Positions 22,703 to 31,800 of a DNA stretch of 64,000 nt are shown here, piece after piece. How positions within the stretch are numbered: the stretch's first letter is position 1; every line of letters begins with the position of its first letter. The notes beneath the pieces are model-generated. The model worked only from the letters and a program-made list of their open reading frames with translations, searched no databases and was not told where the DNA came from. The position numbers and the translations under genes were made by a program. The stretch spans positions 1 to 64,000 of the forward strand of contig JACKHB010000004.1 of the NCBI GenBank assembly GCA_020639195.1, in the 5' to 3' direction. The stretch comes from Phycisphaeraceae bacterium (GTDB lineage: Bacteria; Planctomycetota; Phycisphaerae; Phycisphaerales; UBA1924).

Positions 22703-24295
22703 GTGTCCCAAACCGACGATGGGGTCGTGTATCGGACGAGATCAGGTTCTCGGACCATATTGGAAGGGCTGACCCTTGGGTTCCTCGCCGCAACCTGCGC
22801 GGACGCCGCCTGGTTCGGGCTGAGCTTCCCGGGACTCCATCTTCCTCGGGCTGCGATCGGGCTGGGGATTCTCGCCAGCTTTGCCGGTGCGCTCATCGGG
22901 GCGATGCGGATGTGGAAGCCACAGCGTCCGGTCCGGGTCGGCGCGCTGGCGGGGGGAGTCGGGGCGGCCGTCCAGTTGCTCGTGCTCGGATCCTTCTTTA
23001 CGCATGCGCCCGGAGAGAGCGGGACGAGCGTCTCACCGGTCGATCCCTCACTTCGACCGGCCGCCGGACTCATGGCTGTGGGTTTCTTGTCGGTTGCTGT
23101 GGGAATTGGCGCCGCCTCTGGGATGGCGAGGGGGAAGCCTCGGCGCGAGGCTTCAATTCAGATGTGGTTGTCCAGATTCGGCGCGGTCGCGGTGGTCGCG
23201 ACTCTGCTGCTGGTGCTCGTCGGCGGACTGGTGACCAGCGCGGACGCGGGACTGGCCGTCGCGGACTGGCCGACCACCCGCACCGCGAACATGTTTTTGT
23301 ACCCGCTGAGCCTCATGTCTCATCCGCGGGTGTTTCTCGAGCACAGCCATCGGCTGCTCGGCTCGATGGTCGGGCTCAGCACGCTGGTGCTGGCTGTCCT
23401 CATTGCGGTGTTCGATTCGCGCCAAAGGGACCGCGTGCTCGGGATCGCGATCGGCTTTGGAGCCGCGGCGGTCCTCGGCGGACTCATGGGCGCGGCGACC
23501 CGGGGCGTGGTCTCTCATTCCGTTCTGATCGCCGCGGCGGTCCTCGGGATGGTCGCGGGTCTCGGGAGCGCGATCGTCGGCTTCAAGCGCGGGTCGTCGG
23601 TCATGGTCGCCTTCGCGTTGCTCGCCCTGGTGACGGCGCAGGGCTTCCTGGGCGGAACCCGGGTGACCCAGCAGAGCCAGGTGCTCGCGCTCGTGCACGG
23701 CATGCTGGCGATGGTGTTTCTGTCGCTGATGGTCGCCCAGGCGACGTGGCTCCGCCCTGCGTGGATCGAGGCCAAAGCGGTCTCGGACGGCGCGGTACGG
23801 CGTTTCCGGACCATGAGCACCGCATTGCTCCACACGTTGTACGTGCAGGTGCTGCTTGGGGCGATGTACCGGCACCTCGGATCCAAGGGCATGCACGCGT
23901 TGTTCACGCACGCCGCGGTGAGCGTGGCCGTGCTCGTGCTGGCGACGCTGTGCGCCGCGAGCGCGGTGCGCGCCGCGGGCGCGCCGGGTGTGGAGAGCGA
24001 GCGATTGAATCTGGGGCGACGATGGCTCCTGGTGATCGTGAATCTGCAGATGGCCCTTGGGATCGGCGCGATGATCGCGGTGCTGCTTGGAGCCTCGCGG
24101 GGGCCAACGCCGACGTCTTCAGAGCTGGAGCAGGCCCCCGCCGCCCCGCTCTACGAGGTGGTGCTCTCGACACTCCATCATGCCAATGGGGCGGCCCTGG
24201 TGGCGACCGCCATGGTGATGTTCCTGTGGGCGAGGCGGCTCTGGAGCCCCACGGCGGCAGGAGCGTCAGCCGGAGGGGAGGGCTCTCGGAAGTGA
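22703..24295 (+). CDS. ctaA: Heme A synthase (CtaA/COX15 family) with N-terminal membrane extension
   Basis: A 530-residue membrane protein that converts heme O to heme A for the caa3 oxidase. The GTG at 22703 follows GGGAG at 8 bases; an upstream extension of the frame has no signal. The COX15-type core starts near residue 155 with LLLVLVGGLVTSADAGLAVADWPTT and holds the paired histidines: FLEHSHRLLGSMVG, LVHGMLAMVF, LLHTLYVQVLLGAMYRH and LHHANGAALVA. The N-terminal 150 residues add about four membrane helices (e.g. AAIGLGILASFAGALIGAM), which usual ~310-360-residue enzymes lack. It diverges from the act-cox operon and probably responds to the same conditions. No ctaB or cox11 gene is present nearby. 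Confidence 0.88.
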   Translation: MSQTDDGVVYRTRSGSRTILEGLTLGFLAATCADAAWFGLSFPGLHLPRAAIGLGILASFAGALIGAMRMWKPQRPVRVGALAGGVGAAVQLLVLGSFFTHAPGESGTSVSPVDPSLRPAAGLMAVGFLSVAVGIGAASGMARGKPRREASIQMWLSRFGAVAVVATLLLVLVGGLVTSADAGLAVADWPTTRTANMFLYPLSLMSHPRVFLEHSHRLLGSMVGLSTLVLAVLIAVFDSRQRDRVLGIAIGFGAAAVLGGLMGAATRGVVSHSVLIAAAVLGMVAGLGSAIVGFKRGSSVMVAFALLALVTAQGFLGGTRVTQQSQVLALVHGMLAMVFLSLMVAQATWLRPAWIEAKAVSDGAVRRFRTMSTALLHTLYVQVLLGAMYRHLGSKGMHALFTHAAVSVAVLVLATLCAASAVRAAGAPGVESERLNLGRRWLLVIVNLQMALGIGAMIAVLLGASRGPTPTSSELEQAPAAPLYEVVLSTLHHANGAALVATAMVMFLWARRLWSPTAAGASAGGEGSRK

Positions 24296-24435
24296 CCTCG
24301 GCTCCAGAAATGCCGTGACACGTCCGCCCAACCGATAGATACTGGTCCGGGGCAATCCGCGCCCCTCCGAGGGCGTTTGGCCCATGGCCGAACCGGCCGG
24401 CGACGGCATGCGCACCGTCGGGGGAGGCATACGCG

Positions 24436-25956
24436 ATGGCGACCGTCCGATCTCTGTCTCGAGAGCTGACTCCTCTGCCGGCGTCGCGATTCGGATACGC
24501 CGAAGCCCGGCACCTGCTCTGGCGTGCGGGCTTCGGGGGAACGCCCGAGCAGATTCAGACGCTCGCCGGCTGGGGGCTGGATCGGTCGGTGGACTACCTG
24601 ATCGAGGTCGAGAAGGTCACCACGGAGCCGGTCCGCGAGGACGAGTTCCAGTCCGACATCATCCGACCGGCCACCGAGGAAGAGCGGATGGCGTATCGGC
24701 GGGCCCGAGCATCCCAGGACGAGAACGTGCTGGCGCGCCTCCGGGCCGAGCAGCAGCGGCGCGAGCGCATGGACCGACAGCAGATCGCGGAGATGCAGCG
24801 CTGGTGGCTGCGGCGCATGATCGAGACGCCCAAGCCTCTCGAAGAGAAGATGACGCTGTTCTGGCACGGACATTTCGCGACCAGCTTCCGCAAGATCGAG
24901 GACAGCTGGATGATGTTCCGTCAGAACCAGTTGTTCCGAACCCATGCGCTGGGCAATGTGGGCGACCTGCTGTTCCAGATCATTCGCGATCCGGCGATGA
25001 TCAAGTACCTCGACAACGACCGGAGCAACGCCGAGCATCCCAACGAGAACCTGGCCCGCGAGCTGATGGAGCTGTTCAGCCTCGGGGAGGGCAACTACTC
25101 AGAGCAGGACATCAAGGAGGGGGCACGGGCGCTCACGGGATACACCTTTGAGGACGACGAGTTCCGGTTCGTCGACCGCAATCACGACAAGGGTTCCAAG
25201 CGGATCCTGGGCGCGAGCGGCCGCCTGGACGGCGACGACTTCGTGCGGGCGATCCTCGCGCAGCGCAACTGCGCCCAGTTCATCTGCCGCAAGCTCTATC
25301 GGTACTTCGTGGCCGATGTCCCGCTGGTGGAGGACGCCTCGCAGCCCGATGCCAACGCGTTCATCCGCGAGCTGGCGTCGCTGATGCTTCGGGCGCGATA
25401 CGACCTTCGCCCCGTGATCCGGGCGATGTTCCGCAGCGAGCATTTCTACGGCGCGACGGTGCGCAACCAGCAGATCAAGAGCCCGGCACAGCTCATGGTC
25501 GGCGCGGTGCGGAGCCTGCTCACGCCCACGCGGGACCTCGCGGTGCTCAACGACGCTCTGGATCTGATGGGCCAGGACTTGTTCTTCCCCCCGAGCGTCA
25601 AGGGGTGGGATGGCGGGCGCAGCTGGATCAACACCTCCACGCTGTTCGTGCGCCAGAACATCATGAGCTACCTGCTGACCGGCCGGATGCCGCAGGGATA
25701 CGACCCCTCGGCGCGCGAGGTCCGCTACGACGGCGAGCCGCTGCTGGCCTCGCTGATCTCGGCCGACCCCGACGCCCGCACGAATCACGACCGCATCGTC
25801 GAATTCCTGCTGCGCTTCACGATCGGCCACGCCCCCAGCCACGCCAAGGCGGAACTCGACGCGTTTGTGGCCGGCCACGGCGAGCGCGTCTCCGGTGACG
25901 TGCTGACGGCGCTGGTGCTGCTCATCACGGCGATGCCCGAGTATCAGTTGACCTGA
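24436..25956 (+). CDS. DUF1800 family protein
   Basis: A 506-residue protein of the DUF1800 family, common in planctomycetes and other environmental bacteria. Family patterns are clear: HLLWRAGFGGTPEQIQTLAG at the N-terminus, KMTLFWHGHFATS, NPNENLARELMELFSLGEGNY, ARALTGYTF, FICRKLYRYFV, VKGWDGGRSWINTSTL and the C-terminal LLITAMPEYQLT. No signal peptide is visible, which is usual for this family when paired with a Tat-exported DUF1501 protein. GGAGG lies 8 bases before the ATG. The next gene starts 12 bases after its stop. The biochemical function is unknown; exported polymer-related roles have been proposed for such pairs. Confidence 0.95.
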   Translation: MATVRSLSRELTPLPASRFGYAEARHLLWRAGFGGTPEQIQTLAGWGLDRSVDYLIEVEKVTTEPVREDEFQSDIIRPATEEERMAYRRARASQDENVLARLRAEQQRRERMDRQQIAEMQRWWLRRMIETPKPLEEKMTLFWHGHFATSFRKIEDSWMMFRQNQLFRTHALGNVGDLLFQIIRDPAMIKYLDNDRSNAEHPNENLARELMELFSLGEGNYSEQDIKEGARALTGYTFEDDEFRFVDRNHDKGSKRILGASGRLDGDDFVRAILAQRNCAQFICRKLYRYFVADVPLVEDASQPDANAFIRELASLMLRARYDLRPVIRAMFRSEHFYGATVRNQQIKSPAQLMVGAVRSLLTPTRDLAVLNDALDLMGQDLFFPPSVKGWDGGRSWINTSTLFVRQNIMSYLLTGRMPQGYDPSAREVRYDGEPLLASLISADPDARTNHDRIVEFLLRFTIGHAPSHAKAELDAFVAGHGERVSGDVLTALVLLITAMPEYQLT

Positions 25957-25968
25957 GTGGAGTTGCCC

Positions 25969-27285
25969 ATGCCCGCCCCCGATCCTTGCGCCTTCACCCG
26001 CCGCCGGTTCATTTCCAATGGCCTCACGCTGGCCTCGGCCGCCATCGCCGCGCCGGCGTTTCTGCAGCGCACGGCGCTGGCCCTGCCCGGCCTGCGCCCG
26101 GACCTCTCATCGCTGCCGGGCGTGCCCCAGGACAAGATCCTCGTCGTGGTGCAATTGTCGGGAGGCAACGATGGCCTGAACACGGTCGTGCCCTTCGGCG
26201 ATCCGGCGTACTACCGCGCCCGCCCACAGATCGGGATTGCTCAGCGTGATGCGCTGGTGCTCTCGCAGGAACAGGGCATCGGCCTGCACCCGGCGATGAC
26301 GGGCGTCAAGGGCCTGTACGACGACGGCCTGTGCTGCGTGGTGCAGGGCGTGGGATACCCCAATCCCAATCGTTCACACTTCACGTCGATGGACATCTGG
26401 CACACGGCCGACACCTCGGCGACGGGCGATGGATGGCTGGGCCGATACTTCGACAGCGAGTGCTGCGGCCACGGAAAGGGCGAGAGCGGCTCAGAGGAGC
26501 CGCAGGGACAGCCGGGCATCGCGATCGGCCGGACGGCCCCGCTGGCCATGCAGGGCCGCGCGATCAAGCCGATCGCCTTCGAGAGCCCGGCGCTGTTCCG
26601 CTGGACAGGACAGGACGTGCACGAGTCGCTGCACGAGCCGTACGACGCGCTGGTGTCCGCCGGAGTCTCGGATTCGGTCGATCCGGGTTCGAACGCCGCG
26701 TTTCTCATGCGCACGGCGCTGGACGCACAGATCTCGAGCGATCTCATCCGGCGGGCGGTCGATCGCGGCGCTTCGCGCAGCTACCCGGGCACGCCGCTGG
26801 GCCAGCAGTTGGCGATGGTCGCGGCGATGATCAACGCCGGCCTGAACACCAGGGTGTATTACGTGTCGCACGGCGGCTTCGACACCCACGCTGGCCAGGG
26901 CGGGCCGCAGGGCCAGCACGCCAACCTGCTCCGGACGCTGGGCGATGCGATGAAGGCGTTCTACGACGATCTCAAGCGGCAGGAGAACGCGGAGCGCGTT
27001 CTGTCGATGAGCTTTAGCGAGTTCGGCCGGCGCGTCGGGCAGAACAATTCCGGCGGCACCGACCACGGCACCGCGGCGCCCATGTTCATGTTCGGGCCGA
27101 TGGTTCGCTCGGGGATCCTGGGCAATCACCCGTCGCTCAAGGATCTCGACGACGGCGACCTGAAGTTCCACATCGACTTCAGGACGGTGTACGCCGCGGT
27201 GCTCAAGGATTGGATGGGCGCCGAGCCCAAGGACATCCTGGACCAGCCATGGCGGCCGGCGCCGATCATTCGGACGCAGGGCTGA
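25969..27285 (+). CDS. DUF1501 family Tat-exported protein
   Basis: A 438-residue DUF1501 protein with an alkaline phosphatase/sulfatase-like fold by family knowledge. The N-terminus has a Tat signal (FTRRRFISNGLTLASAAIAA, cleaved probably after LQRTALA). The body contains VVQLSGGNDGLNTVVPF, HPAMTGVKGLYDDG, YPNPNRSHFTSMDIWHTA, SHGGFDTHAGQ and SFSEFGRRVGQNNSGGTDHG, which hold the likely metal- and substrate-binding residues. The ATG at 25969 is preceded by GGAG at 6 bases; a GTG four codons earlier is less likely. It pairs with the DUF1800 gene upstream and its 3' end overlaps the convergent membrane gene by 20 bases. Confidence 0.95.
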   Translation: MPAPDPCAFTRRRFISNGLTLASAAIAAPAFLQRTALALPGLRPDLSSLPGVPQDKILVVVQLSGGNDGLNTVVPFGDPAYYRARPQIGIAQRDALVLSQEQGIGLHPAMTGVKGLYDDGLCCVVQGVGYPNPNRSHFTSMDIWHTADTSATGDGWLGRYFDSECCGHGKGESGSEEPQGQPGIAIGRTAPLAMQGRAIKPIAFESPALFRWTGQDVHESLHEPYDALVSAGVSDSVDPGSNAAFLMRTALDAQISSDLIRRAVDRGASRSYPGTPLGQQLAMVAAMINAGLNTRVYYVSHGGFDTHAGQGGPQGQHANLLRTLGDAMKAFYDDLKRQENAERVLSMSFSEFGRRVGQNNSGGTDHGTAAPMFMFGPMVRSGILGNHPSLKDLDDGDLKFHIDFRTVYAAVLKDWMGAEPKDILDQPWRPAPIIRTQG

Positions 27286-28303
27286 TCGGCTCGGCTTCGA
27301 TCGTGGCCTTTGGCCGATGGAGGCGCACATAGATCGCGCCGACAATGCCCAGCGCGATGTTGGAAAGCACCTCGCCGGCGCCCACCAGCAGCAGGACCGA
27401 CGCGGCCTCGCTGGACTGGTGGATCGCCAGCAGCGCGGCGATCCCGGCGGTTCCCGCCTCTCGCGTGCCCACCATGCCAAATGGTGACAGCACGCCGATG
27501 ATGAAGTACGTGGATCCGAGGATGACGGCCTGACCGAAGGGCATCGACACGGCGAGGATCTGGGCGGCGATGACGAATCGCAGGGCGCGCAGGCCGTAGT
27601 CGCTCAGCCAGAGCGCGAGGCTTGGTGCGACCACGCGTGGATCGGCGAGCATGTCCAGCCCGCCATGCAGGCGGCCGAACGCCTCGCTCTTCACGATGCG
27701 CCCAAGCCTCCGCGACCACGTCACCATGCCCGAGATGCGATCGAGCCCTTTCGCTCCGGCGAAGATCCGCGAAACCAGCACGATGCACACCCCCACGACC
27801 AGCACGCCCGCGATGGCCATCGTCCACCACACGGCGTCGGGCGACGGGCGAATCAGGCTTGCCAGGACGATCGGCACCGGGGCAAGGAACATGAGGGCGG
27901 TGACGGCCGCGAACCACCCGCCGATCGAGAACAGCGGGATGCGATCTCGCTGGTTGTGGATGACGATGCGGCTGAGCAGGCCGAGCTTGAAGGGCAGATA
28001 GCTGAGCATCGTCGCGAGCGCGTTGGTGGCCTGGACGCCGAGGACTGAGACCCGGTGGCGCCGCCGCGCGGCGATCCAGAACGTCAGGCCGTTGATCACG
28101 ACGCTGGCCGCGGCCATGGCGAGGATCGATGCGACAAGCGCGGGACTCGCCTGCCTGAGGCGCTCGAGCTGGGTGGTCCGATCTCCCGAGAGCGCCCGCT
28201 GGACGCACCAGTACAGCAGCGCGATGCTGGCGGCGAACCCCAGCAACTGAACGATGACGCGGATGGCCGGGCGCGCGGGGCGGTCTCGCCGGGACTCACT
28301 CAC
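27266..28303 (-). CDS. Lysylphosphatidylglycerol synthase TM region / flippase-like membrane protein
   Basis: A 345-residue integral membrane protein with about eight helices. It starts at GTG 28303, which overlaps the stop of the glycosyltransferase gene by 8 bases; a GGGGGA lies 7 bases upstream. Segments SYLPFKLGLLSRIVIH and SPFGMVGTREAGTAGIAALL match the UPF0104/flippase-like pattern (the latter corresponds to PGGLGVREG in relatives). These proteins move or modify lipid-linked substrates. Coupling to the GT-C gene suggests a common role in transferring a lipid-linked sugar. Substrate unknown. Confidence 0.75.
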   Translation of the reverse strand: MSESRRDRPARPAIRVIVQLLGFAASIALLYWCVQRALSGDRTTQLERLRQASPALVASILAMAAASVVINGLTFWIAARRRHRVSVLGVQATNALATMLSYLPFKLGLLSRIVIHNQRDRIPLFSIGGWFAAVTALMFLAPVPIVLASLIRPSPDAVWWTMAIAGVLVVGVCIVLVSRIFAGAKGLDRISGMVTWSRRLGRIVKSEAFGRLHGGLDMLADPRVVAPSLALWLSDYGLRALRFVIAAQILAVSMPFGQAVILGSTYFIIGVLSPFGMVGTREAGTAGIAALLAIHQSSEAASVLLLVGAGEVLSNIALGIVGAIYVRLHRPKATIEAEPISPASE

Positions 28304-30449
28304 GGCTCGTTCCCCCGAGCCGGAGCAGGGCCTGGCGAGATTCCCAGTGGTGGACCAGTTCGGCGTGCGCGCCCAGCACCTCGGCAACCGCCCTCGGAGC
28401 CTCGAGCGGATCATGCCAGCCCTCGCGTTGCAGTCGGTCGAGTTCGGCGAAGTCCACGAGCACCCACGCGATGCCCTGGGCGCGCAGGTCTTCGACGACG
28501 CCCGCGGGATCGTCGGGATGCGCCCGGAGCGCCTCGGCAAACGGCTGGGTGTCCCATGTCGTGGCGTACATCACGGGAGATCGGACGTAGAACGGCGTGG
28601 CGTCACCGATGAGCAGAATCGTGTCTCCGGGCGGGACCATCGCGTTGACATACCAGAATGGAGAGAGTTCGTCGATCTGGGCTCGTCTGGCCTCGAGCGG
28701 CAGGGCCTCGATCGCCTCTCTCATCCCAGCCCCCCCGGAGTCGCCGGGCGAGAGCCCCAGCGCGAGGTTTGGCTTGCCGCCCTGCTGGCCGATGAACGTG
28801 AGCAGCAGCACGATTACCTGGATCGAAACGACGACCGCGCCGATGGATCGAGCGTGGCGCACGCCGATCGATGCGAGACCGATACCGATTAGCACGCCCC
28901 CGGGAACGAGCAGCGGCAACAGGAATCGCGATTGGACATGCGTCAGGGCGAGCCAACAGACGAGCCCGAGCCCCAGGGCGAGTGTCAGGGTGCGGGCGCC
29001 GCCGATCCTGCGGCGCGCGATTGAGACGATTCCCGCCCCGATGCACGCGACGAAGAATCCGCCCCATTGGGGATGCGTGATTCCGCGAGAGCCGGGCTCG
29101 TACAGGGGCGCGAAGAGGAGGATCGCGCGATCGACCAGGGCGCCGTCGAACCGGTGGGCTCTCGCGTAGCGGGCAACCTGATCCGGATCCCAGTGGGCCG
29201 TCCCAAAGAGCGACGCAAGCTGAGGAAACACCGGATTCCCCGAGGCGATGGCGTTTCGGATCAGCCAGGGGGCGAGCATGACGAGTCCCGCCGCGGTGCC
29301 CGCGACGACTGCGATCGACAGGGAACGGAAGGGCCGCCAGAGCCCATCCGCCGATTCGCGTCGCCCGAAGCACGAGACACACAGGAGCACCCCGACCGGT
29401 CCTCCCGCCAGCAGGAGAGCCGTGGGCTTGACGCCGCAGGCCACCCCGATGAGCCCTCCGGACAGCAGTCCTCGTCTGGCCGGTCCGAGCCGGCGGTCCA
29501 TTGAAGCAATGAGCGCCCCGGCCGCGAGCGCAGTTACCCCCATCTCGTTGTAGGCGAGTGATCCCGCGACGACGGTCCAGGGTGTGGACAGGACGATGGC
29601 CCCGACGATCCAGCCGCACGTGGCTGCGAGAGCGTCTCGATCCGCGGCAACACGCTCGCCCATGTGGGCATCTCGAATCCAGCGCGAAGTCGCGCGCGCG
29701 CAGAGCCAGGCCGTTGCGAGGGCGAGTGACGCGTGGAGGAACTGCGCGCCGAGGGTTGCCACATCGCCGAACGCCGGCACCTCGTGCTGGCCCCACGGCC
29801 ACAGATGTGCCAACAGGGTGTACGCGGCCTCCATGTAGCCGGGAAGAAAGGAGTAGACGTTGTGCTCGACGGGCCAGATGCGACCGGCCTCGACCCACTC
29901 CCGGGGCAGCTGGAGGTGGTAGCTCAGCGCGTCGTAGGCGCCGAACTCGCTGTCCCACAACCAGCCGGGCGGATTGGCCGCGGCCAAGAGGAGAACGAGC
30001 GCCGCGGGAAGGCACGCCAAGCCGATCGCTGGGGGAGCCCTCAGGAGTCCGAGCCACTCGCGTCGCCCGATCCAGAGCAGCCCGATTCCGACCAGCACCT
30101 GGGCCCACGCGGTCAGCGGGCTAAGCCCGCCAAGAATCCCCAGGGCGTGGGTCAGTGTGAGCTGGATCGCAAGCCCCGTGGCGAGGCGCAGAGCGAGCGG
30201 CTCGGTGCTTGCGGACCACAGGAGGCGCGCGATCGCGCCCCAGCCGAACGCGCTGACCAGATAGAGGCCCGCGAGCAGCACTGGCGGCGCCGAGCGCGGG
30301 ATGACGCGGAGCACAAACTCGTGCGGCAGGGGGCCGGGACCGATCGAGGCCAGCAGCACAAGCGCGATCAGGCCGCCGAGTCCGACCAGCGCGAATCGAG
30401 TTACGCGAGGGGAGATGGTCTCGCGCTGCGGCGCGACTCGGGTGGCCAT
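28296..30449 (-). CDS. GT-C family glycosyltransferase-like membrane protein
   Basis: A 717-residue polytopic protein. About ten N-terminal and central membrane helices (e.g. VGLGGLIALVLLASIG, VLLLAAANPP, GRREWLGLL flanked by helices) surround an extracytoplasmic loop with DSEFGAYDALSYHLQLPREWVEAG, where the acidic residues and the DALSYHLQLP pattern match the GT-C fold of ArnT/PMT/Rgt-type enzymes using lipid-phosphate sugars. A soluble C-terminal domain (PGDTILLIGDATPFYV) follows. It is followed by a flippase-like gene that overlaps its stop. The acceptor and sugar are unknown. Confidence 0.78.
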   Translation of the reverse strand: MATRVAPQRETISPRVTRFALVGLGGLIALVLLASIGPGPLPHEFVLRVIPRSAPPVLLAGLYLVSAFGWGAIARLLWSASTEPLALRLATGLAIQLTLTHALGILGGLSPLTAWAQVLVGIGLLWIGRREWLGLLRAPPAIGLACLPAALVLLLAAANPPGWLWDSEFGAYDALSYHLQLPREWVEAGRIWPVEHNVYSFLPGYMEAAYTLLAHLWPWGQHEVPAFGDVATLGAQFLHASLALATAWLCARATSRWIRDAHMGERVAADRDALAATCGWIVGAIVLSTPWTVVAGSLAYNEMGVTALAAGALIASMDRRLGPARRGLLSGGLIGVACGVKPTALLLAGGPVGVLLCVSCFGRRESADGLWRPFRSLSIAVVAGTAAGLVMLAPWLIRNAIASGNPVFPQLASLFGTAHWDPDQVARYARAHRFDGALVDRAILLFAPLYEPGSRGITHPQWGGFFVACIGAGIVSIARRRIGGARTLTLALGLGLVCWLALTHVQSRFLLPLLVPGGVLIGIGLASIGVRHARSIGAVVVSIQVIVLLLTFIGQQGGKPNLALGLSPGDSGGAGMREAIEALPLEARRAQIDELSPFWYVNAMVPPGDTILLIGDATPFYVRSPVMYATTWDTQPFAEALRAHPDDPAGVVEDLRAQGIAWVLVDFAELDRLQREGWHDPLEAPRAVAEVLGAHAELVHHWESRQALLRLGGTSRE

Positions 30450-30476
30450 CGGCTGGAGTCTACGAACTCGCCGCGA

Positions 30477-30917
30477 TCAGGCCGCGTTGCGGGCCTGGCC
30501 CCCGGAATCGTCCCGACCCTTGGGACCGCCGTCCGGCGGGCGGTCGTACGGGCGTGCATCGACCATCGTTCGCGCGGAGTAGTTCCGCACGATGCCGGTC
30601 AATCGCTCCCGCACCTGCGGATTTGACTTCAGGAAGTTGAGACCCACCTCGAACCTGCCGGCGCCATGGCGCACGACGCGCACGATTTGCGCCTTGAGCC
30701 GAAGCTTCCCTCCTTCGCAGGGGATAAAGACGACCCACTGCTTCTTGCACTTGGGGGAGAGCAGCCTGCGGCATGAGATCCGGGCACCGGTGACCGAAAG
30801 GTCCTCGATGTGCCCGAGGTTGCACGTCAGCATCTCGGTCCGCACCCGTCCGGCCTGGCGGTTTTCGGGCCCGGCATAGGACGGCTTTCCGAACGTGATG
30901 CCCCAGAAGCTTGCCAT
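30477..30917 (-). CDS. PilZ domain protein
   Basis: A 146-residue protein with the PilZ signature for cyclic di-GMP binding: NRQAGRVR (RxxxR) near residue 20 followed by IEDLSVTGARI (D-x-S-x-x-G). Strand segments KQWVVFIPCEG, LKAQIVRVVRHGAGRFEVGLNF complete the barrel. The Asp/Gly/Arg-rich C-terminus is probably flexible. GTG at 30920 or ATG at 30917 could start it; no clear Shine-Dalgarno is present. It lies 27 bases downstream of the glycosyltransferase start on the same strand order and diverges from a second PilZ gene. Confidence 0.82.
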   Translation of the reverse strand: MASFWGITFGKPSYAGPENRQAGRVRTEMLTCNLGHIEDLSVTGARISCRRLLSPKCKKQWVVFIPCEGGKLRLKAQIVRVVRHGAGRFEVGLNFLKSNPQVRERLTGIVRNYSARTMVDARPYDRPPDGGPKGRDDSGGQARNAA

Positions 30918-31084
30918 CACGCGATATGTCGGACTGGCGGCCCGGCCCGGGCACGCCCGGTTTGGCGACTGGAGTCAATTCCGTTGGAATCGACCGGCCC
31001 AAACGTCAGGGTCGACGATGGTCACCACCAGAGTGCCCCAAACGGCTTGGCGTCGAGCGCCGGGCAGGACGATTTCTTCACACA

Positions 31085-31771
31085 ATGGCCGGTCGATCCA
31101 AGGCATATGCACAGGGCATCGAAGGGCGGCGCGACGTCCGATACCCCACGGACGGGTACTCGTGCCCGCTGGGCGCGGTTCTGGACGTGTCGGCGTCCGG
31201 GCTTCGGCTTCGCTCAACCAAGAAGCCCGAGGCCGCGGTCGGTGACGTGATCAGCCTGGCGGTGCGATCGTCGCGTCAGCTCCTGACGGTTTCGGGACGG
31301 ATCGCGTGGATCAGGCGGAAGGGACTGAGGAACGCTTCGTACGAGATCGGGGTTCGGTTCGCGGACCAGCGAGAGGGCATCCGTCACGCCGTCGAGCAGT
31401 TCGCACGGGTGGGACATGTGGACACCAAGGGCACCGGGCCGCTCAAGCCCGAAGATGGGCCTTCCCACGCGGGCGAGAGGAACACACCGAACCCCACGTC
31501 CGAGCCTGCACCGAGCCAGAACTCGGTGCCGGCCGCGGCGATCGAGGTCGAGGACCTGTACGCGCTGCTGGAGATCGACTCAACGGCCACTGGAGAGGAC
31601 ATCCGGCGGGCCTACCGGGCCCTGGCGCTGCGGTATCACCCGGATCGCAGTCCGGGCGAGGCGAGCGCGGAACGCTTCGATCGGGCCGCGAAGGCGTACC
31701 GAGTGCTGAAGAACCCGGTGACACGAGCGCGCTACGACGAGATGCTCCGGGCGTGGCGGCACGCCGCCTAG
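31085..31771 (+). CDS. PilZ domain fused to a C-terminal J-domain
   Basis: A 228-residue protein. Residues about 10-105 form a PilZ domain: GRRDVRYPTDGY (RxxxR) and VLDVSASGLRLRS (D-x-S-x-x-G), then SRQLLTVSGRIAWIRRKG and YEIGVRFADQ. After a Pro/Ser-rich linker of about 40 residues, residues about 157-222 form a J-domain: LYALLEIDSTATGEDIRRAY, ALRYHPDRS with the essential HPD near residue 185, and RFDRAAKAYRVLKNP. The HPD is what stimulates Hsp70 (DnaK) ATPase. The ATG at 31085 opens MAGRSKAYAQGIEGRR; the frame is open further up but without support. The combination suggests c-di-GMP-controlled recruitment of DnaK. It is followed 29 bases later by the Fur-like gene. Confidence 0.85.
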   Translation: MAGRSKAYAQGIEGRRDVRYPTDGYSCPLGAVLDVSASGLRLRSTKKPEAAVGDVISLAVRSSRQLLTVSGRIAWIRRKGLRNASYEIGVRFADQREGIRHAVEQFARVGHVDTKGTGPLKPEDGPSHAGERNTPNPTSEPAPSQNSVPAAAIEVEDLYALLEIDSTATGEDIRRAYRALALRYHPDRSPGEASAERFDRAAKAYRVLKNPVTRARYDEMLRAWRHAA

Positions 31772-31800
31772 AGAGCGGGCGATGCCCGTAGAATCGGGCG

